A stretch of DNA of 64,000 bases from Cecembia lonarensis LW9 (GCF_000298295.1 NZ_AMGM01000001.1:1-64000), one strand, 5' to 3'. Positions 1 to 10,554 are shown, counted from the stretch's first letter. Program-made: numbers and translations. Notes: generated from the sequence alone by a model not told the origin.

Positions 1-930
1 TCGGTTGGAAGTAAGCCTTGAAACCTGTGGATTGAATTTACTGCCTTCCTGAAACAATATGTACTTCTGTAAAAGCTCTGGTTTGAAAACCTCTGGTCTT
101 TGAATAAAATCAATGTTTTTAACCCTGACCGTGTCCCCATCACCATTATCCAAGTGCAGGTTGAAATTGGGGAAAACTTCAATGTTTTCCACCGTATGTG
201 GGTGCATGGACTTGGTCGGTGTATTGCTCTTTAGCCTAAGATAAAGATCAAATTTCCTTGAGTCATATTGATTGGTATCGGCCTCAAATATTAAAAGGTC
301 TGCATTGAAAAAATAATAGCCTTTGGACTTAAGTGCCTCATCAATTCTTTCCCTTTCCTTTTTCATTAAATCCAAATCCAAACGGCTGCCTTTTACCAAA
401 AGCGTATTTTCCATTTGGTTTTGTATATCCTGCATGACAGGCAAGCTGTCTTCTAGAATCTGATATGTCTCCAAGATATATGGCTCAGAAAAATTCAGGG
501 TGTACTCCAAGGCAGCAAACTTATCCCTATCAATTACCTCATGGGTAGCGCTTGCATAAAAGAAGCCTTTGTTTTCAAGCCTGTTCAGCAGTATTACCGA
601 TGTCCTGTCCGGCATCACCTGACTCAGGTAAACCGGTTTTTGCCCAAACCTTTTGTTTAAAAACCGATTGATGAAGCCCGGTTTTTCTTTACTTCCTTTG
701 TAATGGGCCCATAAACCAAACCTCATTCCCAATACCTTGCTGTTTGGGGTTGGCCTCAATAACTTTTCCAGATCATTTTGTAATTCAGAAAGTGTCCTCC
801 TATCCAGGTCGGCATCTAGATTAAGTTCAGCACCTGTATAAAGCTGTTCCCCTTCGGGAATAAATTTCTTAACACTGCAGGAAAAAGACAGTAATGAAGC
901 AATCAGCGCTATGTAAATTTTCTTCAACAT
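1..930 (-). CDS. TamA-family outer membrane lipoprotein (TamL-like), 3' part outside window
   Basis: The frame is open from the ATG at 930 to the window edge, giving the first 310 residues of a longer protein. It starts MLKKIYIALIASLL and has a lipobox-like SFSC with the cysteine at residue 18, followed by POTRA-like sequence (NSKVLGMRFGLW, GFINRFLNKRFGQKPVY). TamA/BamA-family proteins end in an Omp85 beta-barrel, which lies outside this window. In Bacteroidota the TamA partner is often a lipoprotein, called TamL, that works with TamB in outer membrane assembly. The ATG overlaps the stop of tamB by one base (TGATG), so the two are translated together. The assignment rests on family resemblance and on the tamB neighbour. 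Confidence 0.85.
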   Translation of the reverse strand, partial: MLKKIYIALIASLLSFSCSVKKFIPEGEQLYTGAELNLDADLDRRTLSELQNDLEKLLRPTPNSKVLGMRFGLWAHYKGSKEKPGFINRFLNKRFGQKPVYLSQVMPDRTSVILLNRLENKGFFYASATHEVIDRDKFAALEYTLNFSEPYILETYQILEDSLPVMQDIQNQMENTLLVKGSRLDLDLMKKERERIDEALKSKGYYFFNADLLIFEADTNQYDSRKFDLYLRLKSNTPTKSMHPHTVENIEVFPNFNLHLDNGDGDTVRVKNIDFIQRPEVFKPELLQKYILFQEGSKFNPQVSRLTSNR

Positions 931-3900
931 CAATTATCCTCTTCTTCAATAAATTCCTCTTCCCAATCCTCCTTTTGTGGTACCGCTTCCAGCCTTTTCA
1001 AAGGAATAAAGAGCTCCCTAAAGGCATTGAATTCCTTATTGAAAATCAAACTGATGCCGGTGACAATCAATTGTCCATCAATGACCGATTCAAATTGGTT
1101 TCTTCTATAAGCTTTTGCCCGCCATTGTCCCCTTTCGTCCAATAAATACTCCACACTTACATCTCCAAACAAGGCATCACCCTGATTGACATTGCGATCA
1201 CCCCCATCTACATCCACCTGACCTCCAACGGAAATCACCAAACGGTCATCCATTAAAGATTGTCGGGCAGCCACACTCAGCTGGGTTCTGTCCTGTGGAT
1301 CTCCTGACTGGTAATCGGTATAAGCATCCAAATCCAAATCCAGGGAAAAGCCTGTGTCTCCGAATAAGCGATCGGACAAGGCGTTCATCTGGGAAGAAAG
1401 TACCTGACTCACACTTGATCTGGCTAGGTTAACCGATCCACCGGCCGAACCATCACTGCCCGTCATTGGGAAAAACTGGTTCAAGACCAACAAAGAAAAT
1501 ACCTGCTTGGTCAGTTCATCTTCTTTCTCATTGACCTGTTGGAGCATGCTGTAGACTGAACCTCCAAAAGCACCTCGTTCTTGTTCCGGCATGTCCAATT
1601 CAAAAGAAATCTCAGGCCGGATTATCTCTCCACCTACTTTCAGATACACCCTGAATGGAAGCACTTGTCTGAATTGTCCCCTGGTTTCGGTATCTATTCC
1701 ACTTAATTGGGCCTGCATGAGCTGGGCTGCAGAAGTCCTGACACTGTAAATGGCTTTAAGATTAAGATTGGCATCCAATGGATCCCCATTCCACGATACA
1801 AAACTTCCTTCTGCCAGCTCAAAACGTCTGTTGACCAATCCGAAGAGACTGAGCTCATAATGACCGCTATTCACTTCATATCTACCTGACAAGGAAACAT
1901 CTCCGCTTGGTCCCATCAAAAGATTAAGGTCAGCTTCCCCCTGTAACCTGAGGTTATCATTGGTTCTTTCGTCCACAATCACATTAAAAATAGTTTGGGG
2001 GTCTATCTGAAGATTGGCCCTAACATCATATCCAGTCAAGCCTTTGGTAGTTAAATCCATTTCCCTTTGATAAAGCAAATCATAGGGATCCTGATGATTG
2101 ACAAAAATCACTACTCCTGTTCTTTCAATCAGATCCAATTGACTTTCCGGTACGATAAAGGTCAAATTGGTACCTCTGTTCACTTTCAAACGGACATCTA
2201 TTTCAGGCAGTTCAAGTGTTCCTTTGACCGTCATATCCAAATCCACATTGGCTCTTCCAAAGAAAAGGTCTGAATCAGCTCTTGTAGAGTTAATCACCTG
2301 AAAATCCTTGGTGTTAAGCTTGAGATCAAAACCTATATTGGAGAAATCCGGTGTATTGATCCTGCCATCGACAACAAACCGTTGACCCGTTTCATCTTTG
2401 ATGGTAAATTCTTCTAAATACAAGCCGGAATTATCCATTTTAAGCGTCTCCTGACTCATCAAAAACCTGTTATTAAGCTCTGAAGCCACGAAGGAGACTT
2501 CATTGAACAAAAGACTTCCACTGTAAACAGGTTCTTGGATGGTCCCTTTCAATTTAAACTCTCCGGAAACAAAACCTTGGCCATCCTTGATGAGCCCATC
2601 AGCCAACTGCTCCAATAATTCAATTTTCAGCGCATTCAAAGCCAATTGCATGTCCAGCATGGCACTTTCTTCATCCGCAAGGAATGTCCCACTTAAATCC
2701 ATATCCAATAAGCCTTCCTTCAGACTAAGCAAGAAAGCATAACGCTGTAAAGTTTCTGCTTGCGCATTTAGTTGAAGGTTGCCTAAAGCTAGATTTAAGA
2801 CTTTTATTCCCTCTACTTTAAAATCTGCCAAAAGGCCTAAAGCACCAAATGGCTGGACCGCAACAATGTCACCGTTTGCCCTTCCCGCCAGCAACATTTC
2901 GTCCGGATTTAAAAATCCAAAAAAGGTGGCTAATTCGAAGTTCTTCATTTCAATACCCACATGGTCTGCCTCTATCCCTGCAATTTGATGGCTGAATTGG
3001 ATACTTTCACCATTTCTGGTAAATGAAAAATCATCAAAAGTCAATAAATCAGGAACATAAACCACTTCGTTTCCGCTAGGAACAATCCAGGATTGTCTAT
3101 TGAAAATCAGCCCTTCAGGAAAAATGTTATAACTGAGGGTATCCCCATCGATTGCTAATAAAGACTTTACATCTAAAAGCACCCCCTTTTCATCCCGGGA
3201 GTAAAAATCCAGGCTTAAATTATTTTCCTGATAGTTTCCAGAAACATAAGTCTCTCCCATATCCAGGGGCGAAAAAGCCAGTCCCTGAAAACCCAGGACA
3301 AAAGCCAATTTATTGGCATTGCCTTCTACATTGACAAAAAAACTGTCCAAAGCCGCCTGTCCATATTGTGTCATGGGCAGAAGCAAATCCAAGTCAAGGT
3401 CTTTCTTTGCTGCATCAAATGCAAAATCCAATCGCATGGTATCTAGCCGGTTAATCCCTGCCACCAGCAATTGATCAATAAATGGTGTTGGATGAAATTT
3501 TATTTGCGCACTGGCTTTGACCCTATGCTCCTCCTGTGGTAATTCGTCCAAGGCTGTAGGAAAATAGTTGCCAAAATAATCCTGAAGGGCAGCAGTAAAC
3601 CTTTCCACCGAATTATCTGCAGAAAAATTTATTTTCAAGAAATCTGATTGCACTTTTAATTCTGTTGAAAAGTCTGCCAATCGGGCGTCCATTATCATTT
3701 CCCCTATTGGATAAGCCCGACGATCTAATAACAGAACACCCTCTTCCAGTTTCACTTTAGCCCGAAGGTCATCCAAAGCACCATCTACCTTGCCCTCCAA
3801 TTGCATCCTGGCATTGATATCCTGCTTGGTAAGTTTCAGGTCCATGGTCTGAAGATTCCTGAGGTCAAAATTAAAATCAAAGCTTGGATTCAGACTGTCC

Positions 3901-5961
3901 AAACTCATCACTGCCTGGAGGTTGAAATCTAAAAATTCCTCCTCCAACCCTATCGCCATATTTAACAAAGTATCCTTTGCTGCCAATCCAATTTCAAGGG
4001 CAGAAAAATCAAAATCATTCCAGATGAGCTGTTCAAAAGCCAAATCCAAAGAACCTTCCACATCATATAAGCCAGAACCAGTGCCTTCAAGGTTGGTACT
4101 TAAACTTAGGGGACTTAAGCCTTCAATTTGAAGGATTTTGCCAAGATCCAAATTGACCAAGGAAATTTTGGAAGCGATTTCATATACTTCACCTTCCTTA
4201 AACTTCACATCTATATGTACATCACCATCTGATGTGCTCACATCCAACTTGGCAAGCATATCATCAAGCCTGCCTTTCCCCGAAAAATTTGCCATAAAAT
4301 CATCCGGGATATCAACATCTACCTCCGCTAAAAAAGGGAGCACATCCGCCTTGGTACTCTTCACCTGGGCTTTGGAAATATCAAACCGGAGTTTTTCCAT
4401 ATCCAAAACCTCCTCCAATTGTACATTTTCCAAAACTAAGGAAGTATGCTTTCCATAATTCAAACTGAATTTGGGAATTTCCAATGCTGGTAAACTACCC
4501 TTAAGACTCCCTTGTAATGCTATACCTTTGGCTCGCAATTCCTTGAAATAAATCTCCTTGCTGAGGGTAGGTTGAAAATAAAGCAATTCTGAGGCATCAG
4601 TAGAAAACCGTTTCAAGTCCAGGTCTAAGCTCGATTGTTCAGGTGCATTTACCAAAGCATCCAAATTGGCAAAATTCAATTTCAGGCTGGTTTCCAAATT
4701 GGTTTTGGCAGTCTGCATTTTGAAATCTTTAAGAGCAAAAGTCTCTTGCTCCAGAGCAAAAGTCCCCCTTGTGTTGATCAGGTTAAGGCCGCTGACTTCT
4801 TTGAAATTTAGATCGTCCAATACCAAATACGCCTCTTGCTCAAACAAGGAAATCGCATGGGCTGAAAAGTTAAAGGATTCAAAAAGCATGGCCTCTGCAT
4901 TAAATATACCAGATTTAGGCTGCTGCCCATCTATTGTAAAGCCAACTTGATTGTTTTCTAAGTCTATATTTCCAACTTCTATCCACCAATCAGGCAAACT
5001 AAAAGCCACTGGAGCTAGCTCCTCTTCTATAATCTCAGGTACCCGATCAACAGTCAGCAATGCAAGTTGGACATCTGCATTATTCAGCCTAAGGTACTCC
5101 AATAGAATTTTCTGCTCCTCCAGGTCCGCCTCAGGAAGACTTAAGGATAAAGTCTCCCACTTTACTTTGGCATCAATGCCATCCGGGTCCGAACGGTACG
5201 ACCAATCTGTTTTTTCTATTTTAAGCAAGTCAAGGGCCAGCAAAGGTAAAGGAGCTTCAGTAGTTTCGTCCTCCTTTTCATCCACTGGAAATGCTTTGTA
5301 TTGGTAGTAATCGATAGCGGAACCATAAATCTCCAAAGTGGTCAAATCAAATTCCATCGCATTGAGATCCAATGAACGGGTAAGCAGCTGTATCCTCTCC
5401 CATTTAGCCTGGGCCTGAATACCGATTACCTGGTCATCATACGTCAAATTGAAATTTGTCAGGTTGATTGGCCCCAACTTTATTGAAGGTAATGGTGAGG
5501 ACTCCACTTCCTCTTGGTCTACTTTTTCCTCCCCAGTGCCAAAGGCCTCTAAAATAAAATCGAAATTGAAAGCTCCGCCGATACTATCCCTTTTGACCTT
5601 GGCATGCATTCCTTCCCAATCCAATTTGCTGACTTCTATTCCGTCTCCAAAGATTAGGGTCCTTAATGCCACTCCCGATTCCAACTTATTGGAATAAAGC
5701 AAAGTATCTCCCTTTTGGTCTGCTATATACAATCCTTCGAGAAACAGATCGCCTTTAAATGTTATAAAAAGTCTCTCTAAACTTATTTCAGTCTGGATTT
5801 TCTTAGATAAAAAACTGATTGCCTTTTGCACAATCAAATCCTGTCCCCAAGGACTTCTGATAAAAAAGAAAAGCCCCACCAATAACAACAACAGGGTTGC
5901 TATTGAGATGCCTAAAATCTTGAAAAATTTAATGATAAACTTTTTGATATGCTTAACCCAT
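930..5961 (-). CDS. tamB: Translocation/assembly module protein TamB (ATG one base out of frame)
   Basis: About 1,670 residues. There is one N-terminal transmembrane helix (LLLLLVGLFFFIRSPWGQD), then a long repetitive beta-rich region of AsmA/TamB type, and a DUF490-like C-terminal domain in roughly the last 400 residues (SLLVLNQFFP, SGRYEVNSGHYELSLFG). TamB bridges the inner membrane to the TamA/TamL barrel and takes part in outer membrane assembly. The in-frame sequence runs upstream as VKHIKKFIIKFFKILG, but no ATG, GTG or TTG lies at its head. An ATG at 5961-5959 is followed by GGT TAA. With one G fewer in the GGG at 5957-5959 it would read ATG GTT AAG straight into the frame. A TTG at 5891 is in frame but lies inside the membrane helix. 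It is cotranscribed with tamL. Confidence 0.88.
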
Positions 5962-5979
5962 TGGTACTTTTCAGAATAT

Positions 5980-5987
5980 CAAATATA
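5980..5987 (-). promoter_or_regulatory. Bacteroidota -7 box for tamB-tamL
   Basis: On the minus strand TATATTTG matches the Bacteroidota -7 consensus TANNTTTG exactly. It would place the transcript start near 5973, about 12 bases before the ATG at 5961. That favours the ATG, rather than the downstream TTG, as the intended start. I see no clear TTG -33 box at the usual distance. Confidence 0.5.
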
Positions 5988-6061
5988 CATTTAATCAGGC
6001 TTATGTGCCCATTACTTTTCACATAAACTATGTTAATGAAAAATAAAGTGCAGGTTAATTT

Positions 6062-6358
6062 TTGATTAACAATGAATTAAGGGCTACTGTTAAATTCTGG
6101 AAAATTTTACTTTTAACCGTGACACAAACCAGTATCGATATATTTTTCAGCATCTTGTTTCTCATGATGAGTTATTTCATGACGGTCTTAGGGCTTATTC
6201 ATGTGTATATTCCGGGTGGCATTCAGAAAATAAAATTAAGAAATGGGAAAATTAGAGAGTTGGTCAATTTACCTAAAATATTTGGCGTAAGTTTTATACT
6301 CTCCTCCTTCCTTACGGTTGTGATGTTTTACTTTTTTATCTTTCCTCATTACCGGTAG
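6062..6358 (+). CDS. Small hypothetical membrane protein
   Basis: The longest frame is 98 residues from a TTG; an internal ATG near 6163 would give about 65. Two hydrophobic stretches (IFFSILFLMMSYFMTVLGLI and FILSSFLTVVMFYFFIF) suggest two membrane helices, with a basic loop between them (KIKLRNGKIRELV). I do not recognise the family. It diverges from tamB across a gap of about 100 bases. The hydrophobic pattern supports a real gene, but the lack of a good start keeps confidence low. Confidence 0.4.
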   Translation: MINNELRATVKFWKILLLTVTQTSIDIFFSILFLMMSYFMTVLGLIHVYIPGGIQKIKLRNGKIRELVNLPKIFGVSFILSSFLTVVMFYFFIFPHYR

Positions 6359-6506
6359 CACTTCGTTATTCCTCTCATCTGGCTTCAGTAAGGTTCTAAA
6401 TTCAAAATATGATAAATCCTAATTAAAAGTTTTGTTTAGAATTTAGAGAATTGGGAATTTTTCTTCATTTTGAGATTCATTCTTTTAACCCAAAAGCTTA
6501 AACAAG

Positions 6507-6956
6507 ATGGAATACATTATCAGACCCTGTGAAGAAAAAGACTTACCCGAGCTCGTCAATTTATGTGCGGCACATGCAGCCTATGAAAAATCCGACTATT
6601 CTCCAGAAGGGAAATTAGCAGGATTGAAGGAGGCCATCTTTGGCTCTCCCAAAAGATTGAATGTTTGGATAGTAGAAGTGGACGGAAAGGCAGAAGGGTT
6701 TACCTCCTTTACTTTTGATTTTTCTACCTGGGACGCGGCCCCCTTCCTGTATATGGATTGTCTTTACCTTAATGAATCAGTAAGAAGCATGGGAATAGGG
6801 GCTGATATTATGGAAAGAATCAGGGAAGTTGCCAGGGAAAACAAATGCTTCAACATCCAATGGCAAACCCCTGAATTCAATGCCCGCGCGATTAAGTTTT
6901 ATGTGGGATTAGGTAGTACGGGGAAACAAAAAATGCGGTTTTTCCTTAAGCCATAA
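6507..6956 (+). CDS. GNAT family N-acetyltransferase
   Basis: 149 residues, a complete single GNAT domain. The acetyl-CoA binding segment is visible as the strand LYMDCLYLNESVR followed by a Q/R-x-x-G-x-G/A-like loop (SMGIGADIMERI). The C-terminal end carries the typical WQTPEFNARAIKFYVGLG. Length and layout resemble diamine N-acetyltransferases, but the substrate cannot be read from sequence. It is a single gene, convergent with the LexA-like regulator; only 9 bases separate the two stops and no terminator hairpin was found there. Confidence 0.85.
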   Translation: MEYIIRPCEEKDLPELVNLCAAHAAYEKSDYSPEGKLAGLKEAIFGSPKRLNVWIVEVDGKAEGFTSFTFDFSTWDAAPFLYMDCLYLNESVRSMGIGADIMERIREVARENKCFNIQWQTPEFNARAIKFYVGLGSTGKQKMRFFLKP

Positions 6957-6965
6957 GCCTTTATA

Positions 6966-7736
6966 CTAAGATTTCAGCTTTCTTATTTCCTCTTTTAATT
7001 CCAAAATCATTTGAGAAATCTCATCCAGCGTAGCTGGTTGGGATTTGTCTTTTGGATGCGGAAAATCCGTACTGATAAACGCTTTGGCTTCCCAAACTTC
7101 CAGTACCTCCTCCCCCTTGACCTCATAGGGTTTGTACTGCTCATTGTCAGAAACCAAATAGAGTTTACCGTTTTCCTCTAAATAATTGAAAACCCTTTTG
7201 TAAACCACTCCTTCAGTAGCAGTAACGAGCACATAAGTTTTCCCGCTTTTTATTTCGTCCAACTGTTCTACATAGGCCCCTATTACCACCGTACCGGGCA
7301 CTAAAGGCAGCATACTGTCCCCACTCAGTTCAAAAGCCCTATAGGTAGCCTGTTGTGATAAATTGGGAAGCTGAAATTGGGGCAAAGACTCCATGTATTC
7401 CCGATCTGCAAAACCATTGAGGTATCCAGCAGAAGCCTTCTGCCCCACCATGGTGATGTTTTCCCTGTCATCCTTGTCCACTGCAATGGTCAGGATTTTG
7501 ATATCCTTCTTTTGAGTGGCTTTTCTTCCCAATGCCTCTATGTCATGGTAAAGCAGTTCCTCCAAACTGATCTGAAACAAGTCGCATAACACGGAAAGCC
7601 CGGACAACTTGGGCTCCGATCTACCATCTTCATATGCAGAAATCATGGTCCTTTGCAGTCCCAACTTTTCAGCAAGTTCAGCTTGGGTCATTTGTCTTTG
7701 GTTCCTCAGAAACCTGATATTTTTAGAAAGTACCAT
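6966..7736 (-). CDS. LexA-like XRE/S24 transcriptional repressor
   Basis: 256 residues. Residues 4-60 form a Cro/CI-type helix-turn-helix (MTQAELAEKLGLQRTMISAY). Residues about 95-225 form an S24 LexA-like peptidase domain. The parts needed for self-cleavage are all there: an Ala-Gly site (A103-G104 in ASAGYL), a catalytic serine in SGDSM (S141) and a lysine in VVYKRV (K180). It may therefore be a stress-cleaved repressor like LexA or CI. A lysine-rich coiled tail ends the protein. The ATG at 7736 lies 9 bases after the stop of the 85-residue gene upstream, so the two probably share a transcript. Two inverted repeats in front of that gene are candidate operators. Its target genes are unknown. 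Confidence 0.85.
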   Translation of the reverse strand: MVLSKNIRFLRNQRQMTQAELAEKLGLQRTMISAYEDGRSEPKLSGLSVLCDLFQISLEELLYHDIEALGRKATQKKDIKILTIAVDKDDRENITMVGQKASAGYLNGFADREYMESLPQFQLPNLSQQATYRAFELSGDSMLPLVPGTVVIGAYVEQLDEIKSGKTYVLVTATEGVVYKRVFNYLEENGKLYLVSDNEQYKPYEVKGEEVLEVWEAKAFISTDFPHPKDKSQPATLDEISQMILELKEEIRKLKS

Positions 7737-7745
7737 GGCTAAATT

Positions 7746-8003
7746 TTATGCAGTAAAAAGATAGAAATTATGATCATCTTTTACCGGATTATTCAAGGAA
7801 AAAGAATTCAACCCAGATAAAGACATCCTCCTCTGTTGCATTCTTTCCTGAATTTCAGCAATGATCTCCCCTATCGGTTTGGGTTCATTGGTCAGAAGAT
7901 AACCATACATGGGCTTTTTGACATCTTCTATAAAAAATTTCACCTGAATATTTCCTGAGGGAAGGGCTTTTTGGGTAAGGCTGATTTTGTGTGCTGCTTT
8001 CAT
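7746..8003 (-). CDS. Hypothetical protein cotranscribed with LexA-like repressor
   Basis: 85 residues starting MKAAHKISLTQKALPSGNIQ. It has no signal peptide or membrane helix; the sequence is mixed alpha/beta with a central charged helix (IIAEIQERMQQRR). I do not recognise the family. It is the first gene of a probable two-gene unit with the S24 regulator 9 bases downstream, so a role tied to that regulator (co-factor or anti-repressor) is possible but is inference only. Its promoter region carries two short palindromes at 8047-8088. Confidence 0.6.
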   Translation of the reverse strand: MKAAHKISLTQKALPSGNIQVKFFIEDVKKPMYGYLLTNEPKPIGEIIAEIQERMQQRRMSLSGLNSFSLNNPVKDDHNFYLFTA

Positions 8004-8046
8004 ATCCTAGATGTTTACAGCTACTAATATAAAAAGTTATTTTAAA

Positions 8047-8088
8047 TAACACTAACGTGTTAATAAAATTAACCTTATTGTGTCACAA
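8047..8088 (-). promoter_or_regulatory. Two inverted repeats, candidate LexA-like operators
   Basis: TAACAC-TAAC-GTGTTA at 8047-8062 is a perfect 6-base inverted repeat with a 4-base spacer. TTGTG-T-CACAA at 8078-8088 is a second perfect dyad. Both lie 44-85 bases upstream of the first gene of the regulator unit, a usual place for autoregulation. Binding is inferred, not shown. Confidence 0.45.
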
Positions 8089-8151
8089 AATGTCTCATTT
8101 TAGCTATCAACCTAAGTAGAGATTTGATTTTTTAAAGTTAAAGGGTTTATA

Positions 8152-9132
8152 TCAGGGCCTTTCCCGATGGTAATAATATAACACTGGAACTATGGCATTA
8201 CTGAACTCACTTAGGGTATAATACCCTTTGTTGTGATCGAAACAAATGGCTTCTCCTTGAGGCTCAGTGGGGTTGTAAGGCGCCAATTTGGGGACTTTCT
8301 TAAACATATCCACCATATTTTCACCCTCCAATCTCTCCCAGTGCATGATAAAGTCGTAGGTTTTTATCAACATCTCTTTTCCATCCAAAGAAATATTACC
8401 ACCCACGGCTCTGGTAAATGGAAATTCGCCAACCCTTATGGCTTCCATGGGCGTCTCAGTATCCTGAGGGTAAGGCAATACATAAATGATAGAGAAAAAG
8501 TCTCTCTTGGTTACCAAAAATAAATCCTTGGTCCAAGGGTCTAATAATAATGTTTCTACATCATGTCTTAAACCATCTGGATATCTAAATGTGATGGTTT
8601 CAATATCTTGGTTATTGATGGGTGTCTTTTTCCCCCTATGGTCTTCATTGAAAACAGGTTCTTTGAATCTATAAATTTTATAGTCTCTGTATACGCGGTT
8701 ATTGTCACCCACTTCTCCTAGATAAATATAATTGGCCCCTGCTTCAGGACCTGGACCGATTTCTATATCCTCCCAGTCCCTATTAAAGATGCCCGTTAAC
8801 TCATAACTTGCAACCGTTTCCCCAGTAGCAACATCCAAAAGAAAGATCTCATTGGAATTTCCTCTGTCTTCATGGGACCAAAGATGACCTGGATTTGCTG
8901 TACTAATTACTATACCAGAAGCTTCAATTAAATCGGATTCCCCTCTGGCTTCAGCCATTTCAAGAAAATTGTCAGACCGGTTCAAACCCACTGGCACATT
9001 GTACTCTAATTCAAATGGCTCATGAGTTTCCCAAAAATCTGCAATAGGTTCAACATTATCATTACCCTCATTACATCCAAGTAGGAGTAAGATTATTAAT
9101 AAAGTACAGCAAGTTTTAAAGACGTTCATCAT
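8152..9132 (-). CDS. Secreted lipoprotein, beta-propeller-like
   Basis: 326 residues. It starts MMNVFKTCCTLLIILLLLGC, a lipoprotein signal with lipobox LLGC at about residue 20. The mature part carries propeller-like blades: SNEIFLLDVATGETVASYEL, a DWEDI segment in front of IGPGPEAG, and an IYLGEVGDNN strand. It resembles the phytase-like or NHL-like periplasmic propellers of Bacteroidota, but no catalytic set can be assigned. It is probably anchored at the outer membrane. It follows the beta-helix lipoprotein and TonB receptor on the same strand, separated by a strong hairpin, so it may be an accessory factor of that uptake system. Confidence 0.7.
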   Translation of the reverse strand: MMNVFKTCCTLLIILLLLGCNEGNDNVEPIADFWETHEPFELEYNVPVGLNRSDNFLEMAEARGESDLIEASGIVISTANPGHLWSHEDRGNSNEIFLLDVATGETVASYELTGIFNRDWEDIEIGPGPEAGANYIYLGEVGDNNRVYRDYKIYRFKEPVFNEDHRGKKTPINNQDIETITFRYPDGLRHDVETLLLDPWTKDLFLVTKRDFFSIIYVLPYPQDTETPMEAIRVGEFPFTRAVGGNISLDGKEMLIKTYDFIMHWERLEGENMVDMFKKVPKLAPYNPTEPQGEAICFDHNKGYYTLSEFSNAIVPVLYYYHRERP

Positions 9133-9146
9133 TAGTATAAAAATAC

Positions 9147-9175
9147 AATAAGTCGGTCACAATGACCGACTTATT
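9147..9175 (-). other. Intercistronic hairpin
   Basis: AATAAGTCGGTCA (9147-9159) pairs perfectly with TGACCGACTTATT (9163-9175) across a 3-base loop, between the beta-helix and propeller lipoprotein genes. No clear T-run follows on the minus strand, only TTGTATTTTTAT. It may be a weak terminator or an mRNA stabiliser that sets the ratio of the two products. Confidence 0.6.
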
Positions 9176-9192
9176 GCTGAATTTAAATTTGA

Positions 9193-10554
9193 TTAATTTG
9201 CTCCCAATGCTCCAATAAAGGTAGAAGGAAGCGGTGTAACATAAGTTTTTCCATTGACTACATATTCACTGAAAATCGGGCTAAAATCAGTGGTTCCTCC
9301 TGTAAGTGCCGGACTATTGGACTGTAACTTGAACATGTCAAACATATTAGTCACAAATTTTAAATCCCTATTTGCCCTAAAATCAGCAGGACTATAGTTT
9401 CCAACTGTGTATCCAACAAATAAAGGATCATTTTCACCAACTCCTCCAAACACATCTGTTTCAGGAACTGTGATATGTTCCCATCCGGGGATGTTCTGGC
9501 CAATAATTCCATTGTTAGGATGGAAACCTTCGACCATTTCCTCATCACTTCCAAAATAAAAATGATTTCCCCATTTCATGTTGGCCATATCAGGCTCATC
9601 ATCTGGTGGGAATAACCTAAGACCGTAACGAGAATCTACCACAAGGTTATTAAATGCTTCGCCTCTAGCTCCATTTTCATAGTTTAAAGAACCACCTCTT
9701 CCAGCTTGTGCACGTCTCCAGCCTGAATTGACAATGGTATTGTTGTAATAATTGTTGTTACATTGTGGTTGACGTCCTTTTGAATTAGCTGCTTTCAAAC
9801 CATTGGTAGCAATTCCATAGAAAACATTGTAGCAAAAATCTCCTACTACACCACTCTTTGTATTGACAGATTCACCACCAGTCTCTCCATTAAAGGCAAA
9901 TTCACTGTAGGCTATCAATGTCTTAGCGCCGTTTAACCGGATCGCATCATCCTTAGTGTAAGCAATTCTGGAATGCCACATGATAAAATTGCCTTCTGGA
10001 TTTACCATATACACCGCATACCTTGGCTCACCTTCATCAATTTCACCTTCAGCCACAATGGAGGAACCTCCTTCTGCAGGTGCACCAGCGAATTCGATAG
10101 TTGTGTACTCAAATACCATATCCTGGGCCTTATCCGTACCAATTATTCCTCCCCAAAATCCCCTGAAGATATTGGCTACGGTTCTCTTCTCCTCTTCTAC
10201 ACCAATGTAAATCGGTGCTGCTTCTGTACCATAACAGTAAAGGCTTCCAGAAACATTGATCTCAGGACTTCTACCAGGTCTTCCTGTACCGTCCATGATG
10301 ATAGTCGTACCCTCCAGTATAGTAAGGGACTCTCCTTCAGGAATAAAAACATCTGCGGTCACCCAATAGGTCTCATTAGGACCTAATGTCCCCGTTACCA
10401 CCCCTGAGAGTCTTTCAAACTCTGAATCGTTATCATCCTCCTCATCAATGATATTGATATCATCATCATCAATAAACGAATTGTCGCATGCCGCAAAAGC
10501 AAATAACAATGCGAATAAGAAAGGCAAACTGTAGTTGAATTTCATTTTTCTCAT
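9193..10554 (-). CDS. Parallel beta-helix lipoprotein
   Basis: 453 residues with a lipoprotein signal (LFALLFAFAAC, cysteine near residue 23) and an acidic linker (DDDDINIIDEEDDND). The rest shows right-handed parallel beta-helix features: repeated short strands with G/N turns, an FRGFWGGIIG segment, and regular asparagine steps (FCYNVFYGIATNGLKAANSKG, split here across turns). Such proteins are often surface-exposed partners of TonB receptors in Bacteroidota. It starts 28 bases after the TonB receptor stop, which fits an operon. The ligand is unknown and no lyase active site was recognised. Confidence 0.75.
   Translation of the reverse strand: MRKMKFNYSLPFLFALLFAFAACDNSFIDDDDINIIDEEDDNDSEFERLSGVVTGTLGPNETYWVTADVFIPEGESLTILEGTTIIMDGTGRPGRSPEINVSGSLYCYGTEAAPIYIGVEEEKRTVANIFRGFWGGIIGTDKAQDMVFEYTTIEFAGAPAEGGSSIVAEGEIDEGEPRYAVYMVNPEGNFIMWHSRIAYTKDDAIRLNGAKTLIAYSEFAFNGETGGESVNTKSGVVGDFCYNVFYGIATNGLKAANSKGRQPQCNNNYYNNTIVNSGWRRAQAGRGGSLNYENGARGEAFNNLVVDSRYGLRLFPPDDEPDMANMKWGNHFYFGSDEEMVEGFHPNNGIIGQNIPGWEHITVPETDVFGGVGENDPLFVGYTVGNYSPADFRANRDLKFVTNMFDMFKLQSNSPALTGGTTDFSPIFSEYVVNGKTYVTPLPSTFIGALGAN

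Noticed and set aside
4138-4458. Plus-strand ORFs of 60-140 codons across tamB, the TonB receptor, the DUF1553 gene and others
   Set aside because: They lie antisense inside strongly conserved genes, have serine/proline-rich shadow composition and no independent start signals.
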